From: Erythrobacter sanguineus
Lineage (GTDB): Bacteria; Pseudomonadota; Alphaproteobacteria; Sphingomonadales; Sphingomonadaceae
Length of the DNA stretch: 64,000 nucleotides
Reading direction: 5' to 3'
NCBI RefSeq assembly: GCF_900143235.1
Contig: NZ_FRDF01000010.1
Span: forward strand, 78,630 to 142,629
The position numbers and the translations under genes were made by a program. The first letter of the stretch is position 1, and every line of letters begins with the position of its first letter. Under the pieces are notes generated by a model that worked only from the letters and a program-made list of their open reading frames with translations, was not told the DNA's origin and ran no database searches. Shown here one piece after another: positions 26,875-37,735 of the stretch.

Positions 26875-27788
26875 TGGCGACACAGGTGAAGGACGGCGCC
26901 GCACTGATCGACGGCAAGGCGTTCGCCGAGGGCCTGCGCGCGCGCGTGGGCGCGGCGGCGGCTGCGTTTGCGCAGGCCACCGGGCGGCGTCCGGGGCTTG
27001 CGGTGGTGCTGGTGGGCGAGGACGCCGCCAGCCAGGTCTATGTCGGAGCGAAAGCCAAGGCTTGCGCAGCCGCCGGGATGGCGAGCTTCGAGCACCGTTT
27101 GCCGGCCGACACCAGCGAGGCCGCGCTGCTATCGCTGGTCGAACGGCTCAATCAGGACGATGCGGTTGATGGCATTCTGGTGCAACTGCCCTTGCCCGCG
27201 CACCTCGATGAACAGGCCATCATCGCCGCGATCAATCCGGACAAGGATGTTGACGGCTTTCATGTGATCAACGCCGGAAGGCTGGCGGTGGGGCAGGCGG
27301 GCTTCGTCCCCTGCACGCCGCTGGGCTGCATCATGCTGCTGAAGGATCGGCTGGGCGATGACCTGTCGGGCCTTGATGCCGTGGTGATCGGGCGGTCGAA
27401 CATCGTTGGCAAGCCGATGGCGCAGCTGCTGGTCGATGCCAACGCGACCGTCACCATCGCGCACAGCCGGACGAAAAACCTCCCCGAGGTGGTGCGCCGT
27501 GCGGATATCGTGGTTGCTGCCGTGGGACGGGCCGAAATGGTGCGCGGTGACTGGATCAAGCCGGGGGCGACCGTAATCGATGTCGGCATTAACCGCCTAC
27601 CACCGGAACCTGGCAAGGAGCGCGGGCGACTGGTGGGGGATGTCGCCTTCGCCGAAGGTCGCGAGATTGCAGGTGCGATCACCCCGGTACCGGGCGGGGT
27701 GGGGCCGATGACCATCGCGGTGCTGCTCAGGAACACGCTGGTCGCCGCTCATTTGCATGCAGGCATGCCTGCGTCCGAGGAGTTGTGA
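26874..27788 (+). CDS. folD: Methylenetetrahydrofolate dehydrogenase/cyclohydrolase
   Basis: Bifunctional C1-folate enzyme of 304 residues. Motifs: [21 protein letters not shown] with the catalytic Tyr-x-x-x-Lys, [25 protein letters not shown], the NADP-binding [31 protein letters not shown], and the closing [16 protein letters not shown] signature. The start is ATG 26874, overlapping the yggT stop. Its stop overlaps the next gene's GTG by four bases. Confidence 0.97.
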   Translation: MATQVKDGAALIDGKAFAEGLRARVGAAAAAFAQATGRRPGLAVVLVGEDAASQVYVGAKAKACAAAGMASFEHRLPADTSEAALLSLVERLNQDDAVDGILVQLPLPAHLDEQAIIAAINPDKDVDGFHVINAGRLAVGQAGFVPCTPLGCIMLLKDRLGDDLSGLDAVVIGRSNIVGKPMAQLLVDANATVTIAHSRTKNLPEVVRRADIVVAAVGRAEMVRGDWIKPGATVIDVGINRLPPEPGKERGRLVGDVAFAEGREIAGAITPVPGGVGPMTIAVLLRNTLVAAHLHAGMPASEEL

Positions 27789-28570
27789 GATACGGTGCCG
27801 CGCTGCTGATGGCAGGGGCGCTCGCTGCGACGCTGGCCGCCTGTGCGGCGCCGCGCCGGGGGCCGCCGACCGCAGTCATCAACCGCGTGCTGGCGCGCGC
27901 ACCGGGCGCCGCGCAGCCAAGCACCATAGTCGCTGCCGAAATCGCCTTTGCCCGCGCCGCGCGCGAGCAGGGGCAATGGACAGCGTTCCGCGCCTTTGCC
28001 GCGCCCGGCGCGGTAATCCACACGGCTTCAGGCCCGGTGCCGATCGGCACATTCGTGTCGGGCCAGTCCGATCCTGCCGAAGCCTTGCAACGGGAGCCGC
28101 GCGCAGTGGCGATCAGCTGTGACGGGGCGCTCGCCGTCAGCCAGGGGCGTTATCGCGATCCTGATGGCACGGTCGGCAATTTCGTTACCGTGTGGGAACG
28201 CCAGAGCGATGGTCAATATCGCTATGGCTTTGATGTCGCCGGCCCCGATGTGCCGCAGCCCCCGCCGCGCAAGCCGATCGAGGATGGCGACATCGTCGTG
28301 ACTTCGATCGATTCGGTGCTGGGCCTTGTGGCATCGTGCCCGCGCGGCGGTGAAATCCCGCCGCCACCCGCTATCCCGATCGGCGAGGACGGCAAGGCCG
28401 ATGCCCGCCTTTCGCGCGACGGCACGCTGCGCTGGCGCTGGGAACAGCGCGAGGACGGCATGCGCTATGCCTCGGCTGAATATTTCTACGAGGGGCGCTG
28501 GCTTATCGCCTTTGAACAAAGCCTGATCCCGACGGGCGGGCAGTTACGCGCCGCCGATGATCGTCACTGA
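27785..28570 (+). CDS. Hypothetical lipoprotein, NTF2-like N-terminal part
   Basis: 261 residues starting at GTG 27785, overlapping the folD stop. The lipobox is in [20 protein letters not shown] (Cys 20). The following block [28 protein letters not shown] resembles the start of SnoaL/DUF4440-type NTF2-like folds. Further blocks are [25 protein letters not shown] and [11 protein letters not shown], then a Pro-rich linker. No catalytic set is seen. Translational coupling with folD and marC suggests co-expression, but no shared pathway is evident. Confidence 0.75.
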   Translation: MRYGAALLMAGALAATLAACAAPRRGPPTAVINRVLARAPGAAQPSTIVAAEIAFARAAREQGQWTAFRAFAAPGAVIHTASGPVPIGTFVSGQSDPAEALQREPRAVAISCDGALAVSQGRYRDPDGTVGNFVTVWERQSDGQYRYGFDVAGPDVPQPPPRKPIEDGDIVVTSIDSVLGLVASCPRGGEIPPPPAIPIGEDGKADARLSRDGTLRWRWEQREDGMRYASAEYFYEGRWLIAFEQSLIPTGGQLRAADDRH

Positions 28571-29186
28571 ACTTTTCATCTCCGCCTTCATCACCCTGTT
28601 CGTGGTGATCGATCCGCCCGGGTGCGCGCCGATCTATGCCGGGCTGACCAAAGGCGCGAGCCGTGAGCAGGCCCGCAGCATGGCTTTGCGGGCGACATTT
28701 ATCGCCACGATTATCCTGCTGATCTTCGCATTGTTCGGCCAGCAATTGCTGGGCGCGCTGCATATCGAACTGGACAGCTTCCGCATTGCGGGCGGGTTGA
28801 TGCTGTTCTTCATCGCCTTCGACATGGTGTTCGAAAAGCGCACCCAGCGCCGCGAGGAGCGTGCCGAAAAGATCGCCGCCACTCCGGAAATCGAAGATGT
28901 CTCGGTGTTCCCGATGGCGATGCCGATGCTGGCCGGGCCGGGAGCGATCGCGGCGGTCATGCTGTTGATGAACGAGGCCGAGGGCTGGCCGGAAATGGTC
29001 GAGGTGCTGGCAGCTTTGGCTGCGGTGCTGGTGATCACCGCAGCGGCGCTGGTGGCGGCAGGCCCGCTGATCCGCCTTCTGGGTGACAAGGTCGAAGCGG
29101 TGATCACGCGCTTGCTCGGCGTGCTGCTGGCCGCGCTCGCCGCGCAATATGTGATTGACGGTCTGAAGGGCAGTTTCGGGTTCTGA
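28557..29186 (+). CDS. MarC family integral membrane protein
   Basis: 209 residues with six predicted helices. MarC/UPF0056 features: FITLFVVIDPPGCAPIYAGLT, FRIAGGLMLFFIAFDMVF, and the second half repeat FPMAMPMLAGPGAIAAVMLLM. The start overlaps the lipoprotein gene by 14 bases. The family is widespread, with no proven transport substrate. It is the last gene of the argB run, followed by a bidirectional terminator. Confidence 0.9.
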   Translation: MIVTELFISAFITLFVVIDPPGCAPIYAGLTKGASREQARSMALRATFIATIILLIFALFGQQLLGALHIELDSFRIAGGLMLFFIAFDMVFEKRTQRREERAEKIAATPEIEDVSVFPMAMPMLAGPGAIAAVMLLMNEAEGWPEMVEVLAALAAVLVITAAALVAAGPLIRLLGDKVEAVITRLLGVLLAALAAQYVIDGLKGSFGF

Positions 29187-29266
29187 CGCCGGGGTTCGCC
29201 GCCCCGGTTCGCCGGGTCAGGGCGGCTGAGCGGCACAGCACGGGTCCAGGGTGAAGCCCCAAAAAG

Positions 29267-29302
29267 AAAACCCCCGGCGGATCCATCCACCGGGGGTTTT
29301 TT
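29267..29302. terminator. Bidirectional intrinsic terminator between marC and groEL
   Basis: AAAA, CCCCCGG, a 12-base loop and CCGGGGG followed by TTTTTT: a symmetrical stem with A tract on one side and T tract on the other, serving both marC (plus) and groEL (minus). Confidence 0.9.
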
Positions 29303-29352
29303 ATTTCGTTGGTCTGGGTGGGCGGACCATGAGGCCCGCCCCAAGGGCCTGA

Positions 29353-31068
<1,716 letters not shown>

Positions 31069-31122
31069 TTAAGCGGTACGAGACCCTGATTTGCATCAGG
31101 GTGTCCGTGATCGGCTGATGGA

Positions 31123-31410
31123 TCAGCCAAGCACGCCCATAATGTCGCTTTCCTTCATGATCAGCAGGTCTTCGCCGTCGATCTTGACTTCGGTGCCCGA
31201 CCACTTGCCGAACAAAACGCGGTCGCCGACCTTGACGTCGAGCGCGATGCGATCGCCATCATCGTCGCGGGCACCTTCGCCAACGGCGACGATTTCGCCT
31301 TCGCTCGGCTTTTCCTGCGCGCTGTCAGGGATGATGATACCGCCAGCGGTCTTCTGGTCGGCTTCGATACGACGGACCACGACACGGTCGTGGAGCGGAC
31401 GAAATGCCAT
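31123..31410 (-). CDS. groES: Co-chaperonin GroES (10 kDa)
   Basis: 95-residue lid of the GroEL chamber. Family motifs: [25 protein letters not shown], the mobile loop region, [50 protein letters not shown]. First gene of the groES-groEL transcript, preceded by a CIRCE element; GGAAAGG lies before the ATG. Confidence 0.98.
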   Translation of the reverse strand: MAFRPLHDRVVVRRIEADQKTAGGIIIPDSAQEKPSEGEIVAVGEGARDDDGDRIALDVKVGDRVLFGKWSGTEVKIDGEDLLIMKESDIMGVLG

Positions 31411-31443
31411 CTGTATGACCTTTCCTAAAGTGGATGAGTTGTC

Positions 31444-31470
31444 TTGGCACTCTCACCTCGAGAGTGCCAA
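31444..31470 (-). promoter_or_regulatory. CIRCE operator (HrcA binding site) upstream of groES
   Basis: TTGGCACTC, nine bases, GAGTGCCAA: a perfect inverted repeat of the CIRCE type (consensus TTAGCACTC-N9-GAGTGCTAA) 34 bases before the groES start. Heat-inducible repression by HrcA is expected from family knowledge; hrcA is not in the window. Confidence 0.95.
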
Positions 31471-31645
31471 CGGGCCGCATTTGGTCGTGCCGGCAGCGTG
31501 AATCAAGATGGCTGATGCAAAATATTTGCGTCGTGGGGCGATTTTCTGCGCAGGGTGGCCAGCGCCAGCGAGGTCCTCTAGTCTGTTGTGCCCGATCCGT
31601 CCCATGCGGATGGCGCGCACGACAAGAAACGGAACCTTCTCCCCG

Positions 31646-32506
31646 ATGACCAGCAAGCCGCTTTCCACCCTTCCGACTGAACTTGCCACCGAGCTTACCT
31701 TTGCCGCTACCGCGCTCGGCTGGCTGCGCGAGAACCTCGTGCATCTGGCAGGGGCGCTGGTGGTTTTGATCATCGGGGTGATTGCCGCGCGGTTGCTTTC
31801 GCGGGCGGCGGACAAGGCGCTCACCCGGTCAGAGCGGCTCGAACCCACGGTTGCCAAGTTTCTTGGCAACATCATCAAATACGCCTTATGGGCGGTGGTG
31901 CTGGTGACTGTGCTGACCCAGTTTGGGGTCGAGACCACCAGCATAATTGCCGCGCTGGGCGGCCTTGCCCTTGCGGTTGGCCTCGCGCTGCAGGGCACGC
32001 TCAGCAATGTCGCAGCCGGGGTGATGATCCTCGTGCAGCGTCCGTTCCGCGTCGGTGAGACGATCAGCGCCGGCCCGGTGCTGGGCACGGTCAGCGGTAT
32101 TGGCCTGTTCACCACCGAGATGGTGCAGCCTGACGGACTTTACGTGATGGTTCCCAATAACGAGCTGTGGAACAAGCCGATCATCAATTTTACCCGCCTG
32201 CCGACCCGCCGCTTCGAATTGCAGGTCGGGATTTCCTATGCCGACAGCATCCAGCAGGCGCGCGAGGAATTGCTGGCGCTGGCAAAGGCGGATGCCCGCG
32301 TGCTGGAAGATCCCGCCCCCGAGGTGTTTGTGTCCGCGCTGGCCGATAGTGCGGTGACGGTCGGAATGCGGGTGTGGTGTGCCACCGGCGATTATCTTGC
32401 AGTCTCGTGGGACCTGACCGAGGTGGCCAAGCTGCGGTTCGACGAGGTCGGCCTGACCATTCCCTTCCCGCAGCGCGAAGTCAGGACGGTTGCGGCAGCG
32501 GCGTGA
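31646..32506 (+). CDS. MscS family mechanosensitive channel
   Basis: 286-residue small-conductance mechanosensitive channel homologue. Three N-terminal helices: ENLVHLAGALVVLIIGVIAA, then FLGNIIKYALWAVVLVTVL, then the pore helix ALGGLALAVGLALQGTLSNVAAGVMILV with the family's Gly/Ala pattern. The beta domain has RPFRVGETISAGPVLGTV and VMVPNNELWNKPIINFTR. The ATG at 31646 (MTSKPLST) was taken; ATG 31604 is in frame but adds Arg-rich residues. The gene ends 26 bases inside the convergent MATE gene. Confidence 0.92.
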   Translation: MTSKPLSTLPTELATELTFAATALGWLRENLVHLAGALVVLIIGVIAARLLSRAADKALTRSERLEPTVAKFLGNIIKYALWAVVLVTVLTQFGVETTSIIAALGGLALAVGLALQGTLSNVAAGVMILVQRPFRVGETISAGPVLGTVSGIGLFTTEMVQPDGLYVMVPNNELWNKPIINFTRLPTRRFELQVGISYADSIQQAREELLALAKADARVLEDPAPEVFVSALADSAVTVGMRVWCATGDYLAVSWDLTEVAKLRFDEVGLTIPFPQREVRTVAAAA

Positions 32507-33905
32507 CAATGACATGGCTTGCGCGGGTGGTCAGGCCCAGCGCCTCGCGCCGGTACCACCGCCCGATCAGCAGCGCCGCAGCAAAGAACAGGCCGGTCGC
32601 CAGCCCGATCCACACCCCGGTGCCTTCGAGCGGGGTAAAGAAACCAAGCCCGATCGACATGCCGATCCCTGGCACCCAGTAGCTGAAGATCGCGATCCAC
32701 ATCGGCACGCGGGTGTCCTGCAATCCTCGTAGCGCGCCCGCCGCCACCGCCTGCACGCCGTCGGCCAGCTGGAAAATCGCCGCCAGCACGAGGTATTGCA
32801 GCGCGAACACCAACAGCGCGGCGTTGGCCGGATCGGACGGGTCGACATAGATCGACAACAGCAATTCGGGGAACAGCAGCATGGCCAGCGCGGTCAGCGC
32901 CATAAAGCCGGTGCCAATGCCAAGCGCGACCCACCCTGCCCGCTTCACCCCCAACGGATCGCGCGCGCCATAAAAATAGCCGACCCGGATCGCGGCGGCC
33001 TGTCCGACGCCGAAGGGAACCTGGAAGGCCAGCGCGGCCAGTTGCAGGGCGACGGTGTGCCCGGCCAGTTCCGCCGCGCCGAAGCGGCCCATCAGGAAAG
33101 CCGCCGCCGCGAAGATCCCGGCCTCGGCGGTGATGGTCAAGGCAATCGGCGTCCCGATGCGCAGGATAAGCTTCAGGCGTTGCCAATCGGGCGCCCACCA
33201 CCGGCCGAATATCCGGTAGCGGTGCAGCCGCCGGTCGAACCGGATAGCCGCTACATAAGCGCCAAGAATGAACAGCGAGGTGATGATCGTCGCCGCCGCT
33301 GCGCCCGCGAGGCCCAGCTCGGGTGCGCCGAGATTGCCGAAGATGAAGGCATAGTTGGCCAGCGCGTTGACGAAGATGCCGACCCCGGTAATCGCGGTGG
33401 CAAAGATCGGCCGCCCGAGCGCCGAGACGAAATTGCGCAGCACCGCGGCCATCAGCATCGGCACCATCGAGAAGATGATGACGTTGTTGTATTCGTTTGC
33501 CAGCTTCCGGATTTCCGGCTGCTGTCCGGAAATCTGCATGACCGGATCGAGCAACAGGCACAGCCCCATGCCGAAGACCCCGACGATCACGGCCAGCCAC
33601 AGCGCCATGCGCACCGATCGCCGCACGGGCCGTAACGATGGCGCGCGCGAACCGATCGCCTCGGCAATCAGCGGGGCGACCGCGCCGGTGAGCCCGGTCA
33701 ATGCCCACAGCACCAGCCCGAACAGCGATACCGCCAGGGCCGAGGCCGCCAGCTGCGCTTCGCCCAGCCGGGCGATGAAGATCACGTCGACCGCATAGGT
33801 CAGCATTTGCAGCAGGTTGGCAGCCGCCAGCGGCCCCGCGAGCGCCAGTGTCGCGCGGATTTCCTGCCCCCAACCGGGCGCCGAAAGAGGTGTTGCATGC
33901 CGCAT
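32481..33905 (-). CDS. MATE family multidrug/metabolite efflux transporter
   Basis: 474 residues with twelve hydrophobic helices in two related halves. MATE signatures: LALAGPLAAANLLQMLTYAVD and IFIARLGEAQLAASAL in the first half, IGTPIALTITAEAGIFAAAA, VPFGVGQAAAIRVGYFYGA in the second. Exports cationic compounds in exchange for Na or H ions; the substrate is unknown. The ATG at 33905 was chosen because the family start follows at once; a longer in-frame ATG at 34037 adds a non-membrane stretch. Convergent with mscS, overlapping by 26 bases. Confidence 0.92.
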   Translation of the reverse strand: MRHATPLSAPGWGQEIRATLALAGPLAAANLLQMLTYAVDVIFIARLGEAQLAASALAVSLFGLVLWALTGLTGAVAPLIAEAIGSRAPSLRPVRRSVRMALWLAVIVGVFGMGLCLLLDPVMQISGQQPEIRKLANEYNNVIIFSMVPMLMAAVLRNFVSALGRPIFATAITGVGIFVNALANYAFIFGNLGAPELGLAGAAAATIITSLFILGAYVAAIRFDRRLHRYRIFGRWWAPDWQRLKLILRIGTPIALTITAEAGIFAAAAFLMGRFGAAELAGHTVALQLAALAFQVPFGVGQAAAIRVGYFYGARDPLGVKRAGWVALGIGTGFMALTALAMLLFPELLLSIYVDPSDPANAALLVFALQYLVLAAIFQLADGVQAVAAGALRGLQDTRVPMWIAIFSYWVPGIGMSIGLGFFTPLEGTGVWIGLATGLFFAAALLIGRWYRREALGLTTRASHVIVTPLPQPS

Positions 33906-34263
33906 GGTCGGTTCCCGCCCGCCAGCAGGCGAGCTCGCCGCATTAGGGGCACGGGCGATTCGTGGGAAGCCGAATTGAACCCACCACGCTATCGAAAGAA
34001 TGCCGCGCTGGCTTTGATCGCCAGCCGGAAAGCGCACAGATTAGCCTGTGGGCTGGCTCAACTGCCAGGACAGAAGCTGAAACCCGCGCTTTTCCGTCGT
34101 TTTCGCTTTCCCGAATCACCTGGCTGATACATAAAAACCCCTATTGGGGGCTAACGCAGTGCAGCAGGCTGGAGCAATCGGGCAGGAAGACCGCGATCCG
34201 CGTGTGCCGACCGCGGGTGCTGCTTCGTTGATCGGCACGACCAGTTCGATCACGATCGGGCGG
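33906..34263. other. Divergent promoter region
   Basis: 358 bases between the MATE gene and the Ala/Pro-rich exported protein gene. CCCCTATTGGGG at about 34139-34150 could form a small hairpin or operator. The following gene could start further upstream (TTG 34144), but that part lacks a signal peptide. No other gene seen. Confidence 0.4.
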
Positions 34264-35871
34264 ATGTTGTGGACCCGGGCATTGCCTGGAACCGTGGCGG
34301 TCATTGCGGCTTTGACCTTGCCTGAATTCTCGCTTGGCGCAGGAGATCTGGCTGACCGTGGCCCGACGGTGCAGCCCACCCCGGCGCCTGCGCTGGTGCC
34401 TTCGCGGCCAGCAGTGCCGCCGCCCGCTTTCGCACCCATTGCCGAGGGCCGACCGCCCGAAGGTTTGCGCAACCTGCTGGGCCCGGTCATTACCCAGCCT
34501 GCGCCCCCGGCCAGCGAACCCGTCGCAGAAATCAGGACGCGCGTCGCAATTGTGCCGGACGTGTCCGAGCAAGTTGATCCTGGCCTTGCAGCCGAGATCG
34601 AAGTGGTCACGCCGCCGCCCGCTTCCCGGCCGATCATTGCCGAACCGACGGCCTTTGTCGCACAGGCGCCCGCTGGGCCAGCGATCCCGGTCGAGACGGT
34701 TGCGCTGGCCCGGCGCGAAACTTCGGCTTTAGTCGAACCCGTCCCTGCGGCTTTGGCACCGGAACCTGCGCAAACGCCTGGGCCGGTCGCTGGCGCGACG
34801 GCACAGCGGAGTTTCGGCGGGGCCAAGGGTTCGTTTGTGGCGCTGGCCCCCAGTCTGGCAACCGTGCCTGACATGGCGCTGGCGTCCGAGACCGCGATCG
34901 TCGCCGCTCCGACTGTTCCTGCAGGCGTTGATGATGCCGCGCCCGGCCGCCGTCCGGCCCTGACTGCGCTTGCGCCCACATCCGCCGCGCCCGATCAGGC
35001 TGGGCAGCAGGCGCGCCCGCAGGAAACGCTCCCCATTGCGGAGCCGCGGATGCTTGCGTCGGCTGGCAACACGGTTCCGGCGGGGCTTGGCGCCGCCGTG
35101 GCCGTGCCGGCGCCAGCCCGCGCAGCCGGTCCGGCAGCGACGCCGACTGCCGTCTCTGCGCTGGTTGTGGTGACGCAGGCAGCCGTCCTGCCCGCGCCTG
35201 CCCGCAGCTCGGTTGCCGCCGCCCGCAACGCTGACCCTGTTGTATCGAACGGATCGGCTCCGGCCCGCACGAGATCTGCCGCTCTGACCGCTCCTGCACC
35301 CAAGGCGCCGGTCGCGGCCCTTGCTGCGCGCCTGCCAGCGGCCACCCGGGCTGCTGCCGGCACACCCGCTCCGGCGCGGCCTGCTGCGCCTGCCTCTGCG
35401 CCGACCCAGGCAGGGCCCGCGCAGGCCAATTCCGCTGCCACTGTTGCGCCGCTTCCGCGTACAAAGCCGCAGCAATCCGCGGCCGGATTGGGCAAGTCCG
35501 ATGCGTTCCAGCTCGACATCAGGGCGCAGCTTGTCACCCGGGTTGATGGCATGTCCGCCGGCAAAGTCGATTTCCAGCAGACTGATGCCGGTCTGATGGT
35601 GCGGCTCGGGTCGATCGTTGAACTGCTGGGCGACCGGTATGACAATGCGCAGATTGCGCGCATCCGGGCTTCGGCGGCAAGCGACCTCTACCTCTCGCTG
35701 GCGCAATTGCAGGCGCGGGGCATCCCGATCAGCTATGATCCGGTCTATGATGAATTCAATGTCGGGATGGTCGACACGCGCCCCAAGGCGGCGCGCAAAG
35801 TGCATATGGACCAGATCAGCACGCCTGAACGCGGGCTGGGCAGCACCGGGGTCAATCAGGTCCGCCGTTGA
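34264..35871 (+). CDS. Ala/Pro-rich exported protein next to the curli cluster
   Basis: 535 residues of no recognised family. MLWTRALPGTVAVIAALTLP is a signal peptide or anchor. About 400 residues of Ala/Pro/Val-rich low complexity follow (units such as PAPARPAAPASAPTQ). The folded C-terminal domain of about 110 residues contains VDFQQTDAGLMVRLGSIVEL, RIRASAASDLYLSLAQLQAR and GIPISYDPVYDEFNVGM. The layout resembles a periplasm-spanning linker with a terminal binding domain. Its stop is 3 bases from the stop of the convergent csgH-like gene, so it borders the curli locus; a role in curli assembly is possible but unproven. Confidence 0.7.
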   Translation: MLWTRALPGTVAVIAALTLPEFSLGAGDLADRGPTVQPTPAPALVPSRPAVPPPAFAPIAEGRPPEGLRNLLGPVITQPAPPASEPVAEIRTRVAIVPDVSEQVDPGLAAEIEVVTPPPASRPIIAEPTAFVAQAPAGPAIPVETVALARRETSALVEPVPAALAPEPAQTPGPVAGATAQRSFGGAKGSFVALAPSLATVPDMALASETAIVAAPTVPAGVDDAAPGRRPALTALAPTSAAPDQAGQQARPQETLPIAEPRMLASAGNTVPAGLGAAVAVPAPARAAGPAATPTAVSALVVVTQAAVLPAPARSSVAAARNADPVVSNGSAPARTRSAALTAPAPKAPVAALAARLPAATRAAAGTPAPARPAAPASAPTQAGPAQANSAATVAPLPRTKPQQSAAGLGKSDAFQLDIRAQLVTRVDGMSAGKVDFQQTDAGLMVRLGSIVELLGDRYDNAQIARIRASAASDLYLSLAQLQARGIPISYDPVYDEFNVGMVDTRPKAARKVHMDQISTPERGLGSTGVNQVRR

Positions 35872-35874
35872 TCC

Positions 35875-36231
35875 CTAACCCTCGGCGTCGCAACTGCCTT
35901 CAAGGATTTCATAAGGCTCGCGGCCTTCCTCTTCGGCCAGCAGCCGCACGCACCAGCTTTTGCCGGGAGTGGTCCTTACCGTCGACAGCACGGTTCGCGC
36001 ATGGGCCGCGAGCGTGGTCTTGCCGCGATGACGCGAGCTTGACTGGCCGGTGACCTCAAGCAGGTAGCTGACCTGTTGCGTCCGCGGAGAATCGCCGATC
36101 AGCTGTATCTCCAGGGTGTCGCCCTGCTGGCGAACCTCGAGCGTAAGGGCATCGGGAAGGTCACTCATGGCAGGCACCGTGCTGGAGGCGAACGGGAGGA
36201 GCAGCGCAGCGAGGCAGGAGGGCAGGATCAT
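35875..36231 (-). CDS. csgH: Curli assembly inhibitor, CsgC/CsgH-like
   Basis: 118-residue exported protein. After a signal (MILPSCLAALLLPFASSTVP), a beta-sandwich of about 95 residues follows: LTLEVRQQGDTLEIQLIGDS, VSYLLEVTGQSSSRHRGKTT, RTVLSTVRTTPGKSWCVRLL and EPYEILEGSC. The pattern of S-x-x-x-GKTTL, TVLSTV-x-x-x-PG and the final strand fits the CsgC/CsgH family, periplasmic proteins that stop premature CsgA amyloid formation. Two cysteines near the end may form a disulfide. The start overlaps the upstream gene's stop by four bases. Last gene of the curli run. Confidence 0.75.
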   Translation of the reverse strand: MILPSCLAALLLPFASSTVPAMSDLPDALTLEVRQQGDTLEIQLIGDSPRTQQVSYLLEVTGQSSSRHRGKTTLAAHARTVLSTVRTTPGKSWCVRLLAEEEGREPYEILEGSCDAEG

Positions 36232-37001
36232 GGTCCGCTGCCCCCCGCTCCGCCGAGTTGCTGGACGATGGCATTGATCAAGGCGTCGGTTTCCGAACCA
36301 AGCCCAAGCCCGGTCTGGTCTTCCTCGTTCTCCGGCCTGTCCTGCTGCGGCGGAGGCGCGAGCGCAATCGAGGCGATCGCCTGATTGCTGAAATTATCCG
36401 AAGATGCGACCGTCACCCGTGACAGGCGCTCGATCACCCGCTCGACCGTGGGCAGGCCATTGTCATCAAGCCCGCCGCGCAGCAGCCGTTCCTCTGCCGA
36501 AAGCGCCTGCTCGGGTTTCGACGAGAATTCCGCCGAACGGGTTTCGATCCGGGTCCGGCACAGCGCGATAATCGCCGCCACTGCTGGTGGATTGTCGCAG
36601 ATGTCAGTGCCTTTGATCGCTTGCAGCAGCACGCGGCGTTCGCCTGGTGTCAGTTGGGCCAGCGTGGCATCAAGATCGGCTTTCGACAACTGCGCCATGC
36701 GCGATCCGCTCTCGCCCATGGCGGTAATCTGCGATGGCGGTGTATCGTTGCTGTCCAGCGGGCCGATCTGGTCGCCATCGGCCTGCATCATGCTCGGGCG
36801 GGGCCGCGATGACGGACGATCTTCGAGATAGGCCTTGCCCGCCGCATCGGCCCGGCTAGACCTTTCCTCAGGCGCGCCGATCTGCATGGCTTCGGTCTTG
36901 CTGGCCGTATCAGAGGCATCCTGTGCCGCGCCTGTGGCTGGCAGCATCAGCCCGGCTGTAACCAGAATGATGATTTTGGAAAAAGGCGGGGCAATCCGCA
37001 T
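36228..37001 (-). CDS. Unknown exported protein in the curli operon
   Basis: 257 residues. Signal peptide MRIAPPFSKIIILVTAGLML (cleavage near TGAAQD), then a polar region (SSRPRPSMMQADGDQ). The helical-looking core is LSKADLDATLAQLTPGERRVLLQAIKGTDICDNPPAVAAIIALCRTRIETRSAEF, with two cysteines. The C-terminal part is Gln/Asn-rich. It is not CsgE or CsgF by any motif I can see. It begins 12 bases after the CsgB-like stop and overlaps csgH by four bases, so it is almost certainly co-translated with csgH. A GTG at 37013 is an alternative start. Confidence 0.75.
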   Translation of the reverse strand: MRIAPPFSKIIILVTAGLMLPATGAAQDASDTASKTEAMQIGAPEERSSRADAAGKAYLEDRPSSRPRPSMMQADGDQIGPLDSNDTPPSQITAMGESGSRMAQLSKADLDATLAQLTPGERRVLLQAIKGTDICDNPPAVAAIIALCRTRIETRSAEFSSKPEQALSAEERLLRGGLDDNGLPTVERVIERLSRVTVASSDNFSNQAIASIALAPPPQQDRPENEEDQTGLGLGSETDALINAIVQQLGGAGGSGP

Positions 37002-37012
37002 CCCTGTGGTCA

Positions 37013-37663
37013 CTAGCCTCCGGGTCCGGACGGCGGCGGCGCGAAGGTGGCGCCCGAATTGCTCTGCGTGACCTGAATGGTGCTGCCCCCGGTCTGGACG
37101 ATCTGCAGATCGGCAAGGCCATCGCCGATCTGGTTCCATTCGAGCCGGTTGCCGCTGTCGATCTGGCCTGCGGTCATCAGGTTATTGTCACCCTCCTGCG
37201 TCAACAGCGCCTGATTGTCGTTGCCATCCTGCGCGAGAATGATGCTGTTGCCATTGCCGCGCTGCAGGATCGTGGCACTGGTTTCGCCAATCGCGGATTG
37301 CTCACGCTGGAGCAGGATAGCGTTATTGCCATTGCCTTCCTGCGCAAGCGCGAGGTCGGTGCTGCCTTCGCCATCCTGAACGGCGTTGGCGGTGTTGTCA
37401 TCCCCATCCTGCACGATCTGTGCGCGATGCGGGGCGCCGCCTTCCTGCGTGAGATCAACCTGGTTGTTTGCGCCGTCCTGCACCACGCGGGCGAGGCTGT
37501 CGGCATTGCGCTGGGTAATCTCGGCCCGCGGAGCATCGCCGATCTGGGTGACGAACACGCCGCGTTCGGGCGAGCTTTGTGCCTGTGCCACCGTGGCTGT
37601 CGCCAGCAACGCGCAGGCGGCAAGACCGGTGGCGATGCGGCTGGGAAGAGCGGCGTTCGTCAT
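37013..37663 (-). CDS. Curlin-repeat minor subunit, CsgB-like
   Basis: 216 residues. Signal peptide MTNAALPSRIATGLAACALLA (cleavage near AQAQ). About a dozen strand-length curlin repeats of the Q-x-G-x-x-N-x-x-x-x-x-Q kind follow: VVQDGANNQVDLTQEG, AQIVQDGDDNTANAVQDG, LAQEGNGNNAILLQ, LAQDGNDNQALLTQEGDNN. The C-terminus turns into a Pro/Gly tail without repeats. Its length and less regular repeats fit a CsgB-type nucleator that anchors fibres. It follows the fourth large curlin, with a strong hairpin between the two genes. Confidence 0.82.
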   Translation of the reverse strand: MTNAALPSRIATGLAACALLATATVAQAQSSPERGVFVTQIGDAPRAEITQRNADSLARVVQDGANNQVDLTQEGGAPHRAQIVQDGDDNTANAVQDGEGSTDLALAQEGNGNNAILLQREQSAIGETSATILQRGNGNSIILAQDGNDNQALLTQEGDNNLMTAGQIDSGNRLEWNQIGDGLADLQIVQTGGSTIQVTQSNSGATFAPPPSGPGG

Positions 37664-37689
37664 GGTCTGTTCCTTGTATACGAAAATCG

Positions 37690-37723
37690 CACCCCGGGCG
37701 AGCGCAATGTCCCGCCCGGGGTG
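37690..37723 (-). terminator. Hairpin between the fourth large curlin and the CsgB-like gene
   Basis: CACCCCGGGCG and CGCCCGGGGTG form a perfect 11-bp stem with a 12-base loop, 13 bases past the curlin stop. No U tract, so partial termination or 3' end protection is more likely than full termination. Confidence 0.65.
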
Positions 37724-37735
37724 CTGGGTGTAGGC

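Noticed and set aside
31453..32115. Minus-strand frame opposite the MscS gene
   Set aside because: No domain; a shadow of the channel gene.
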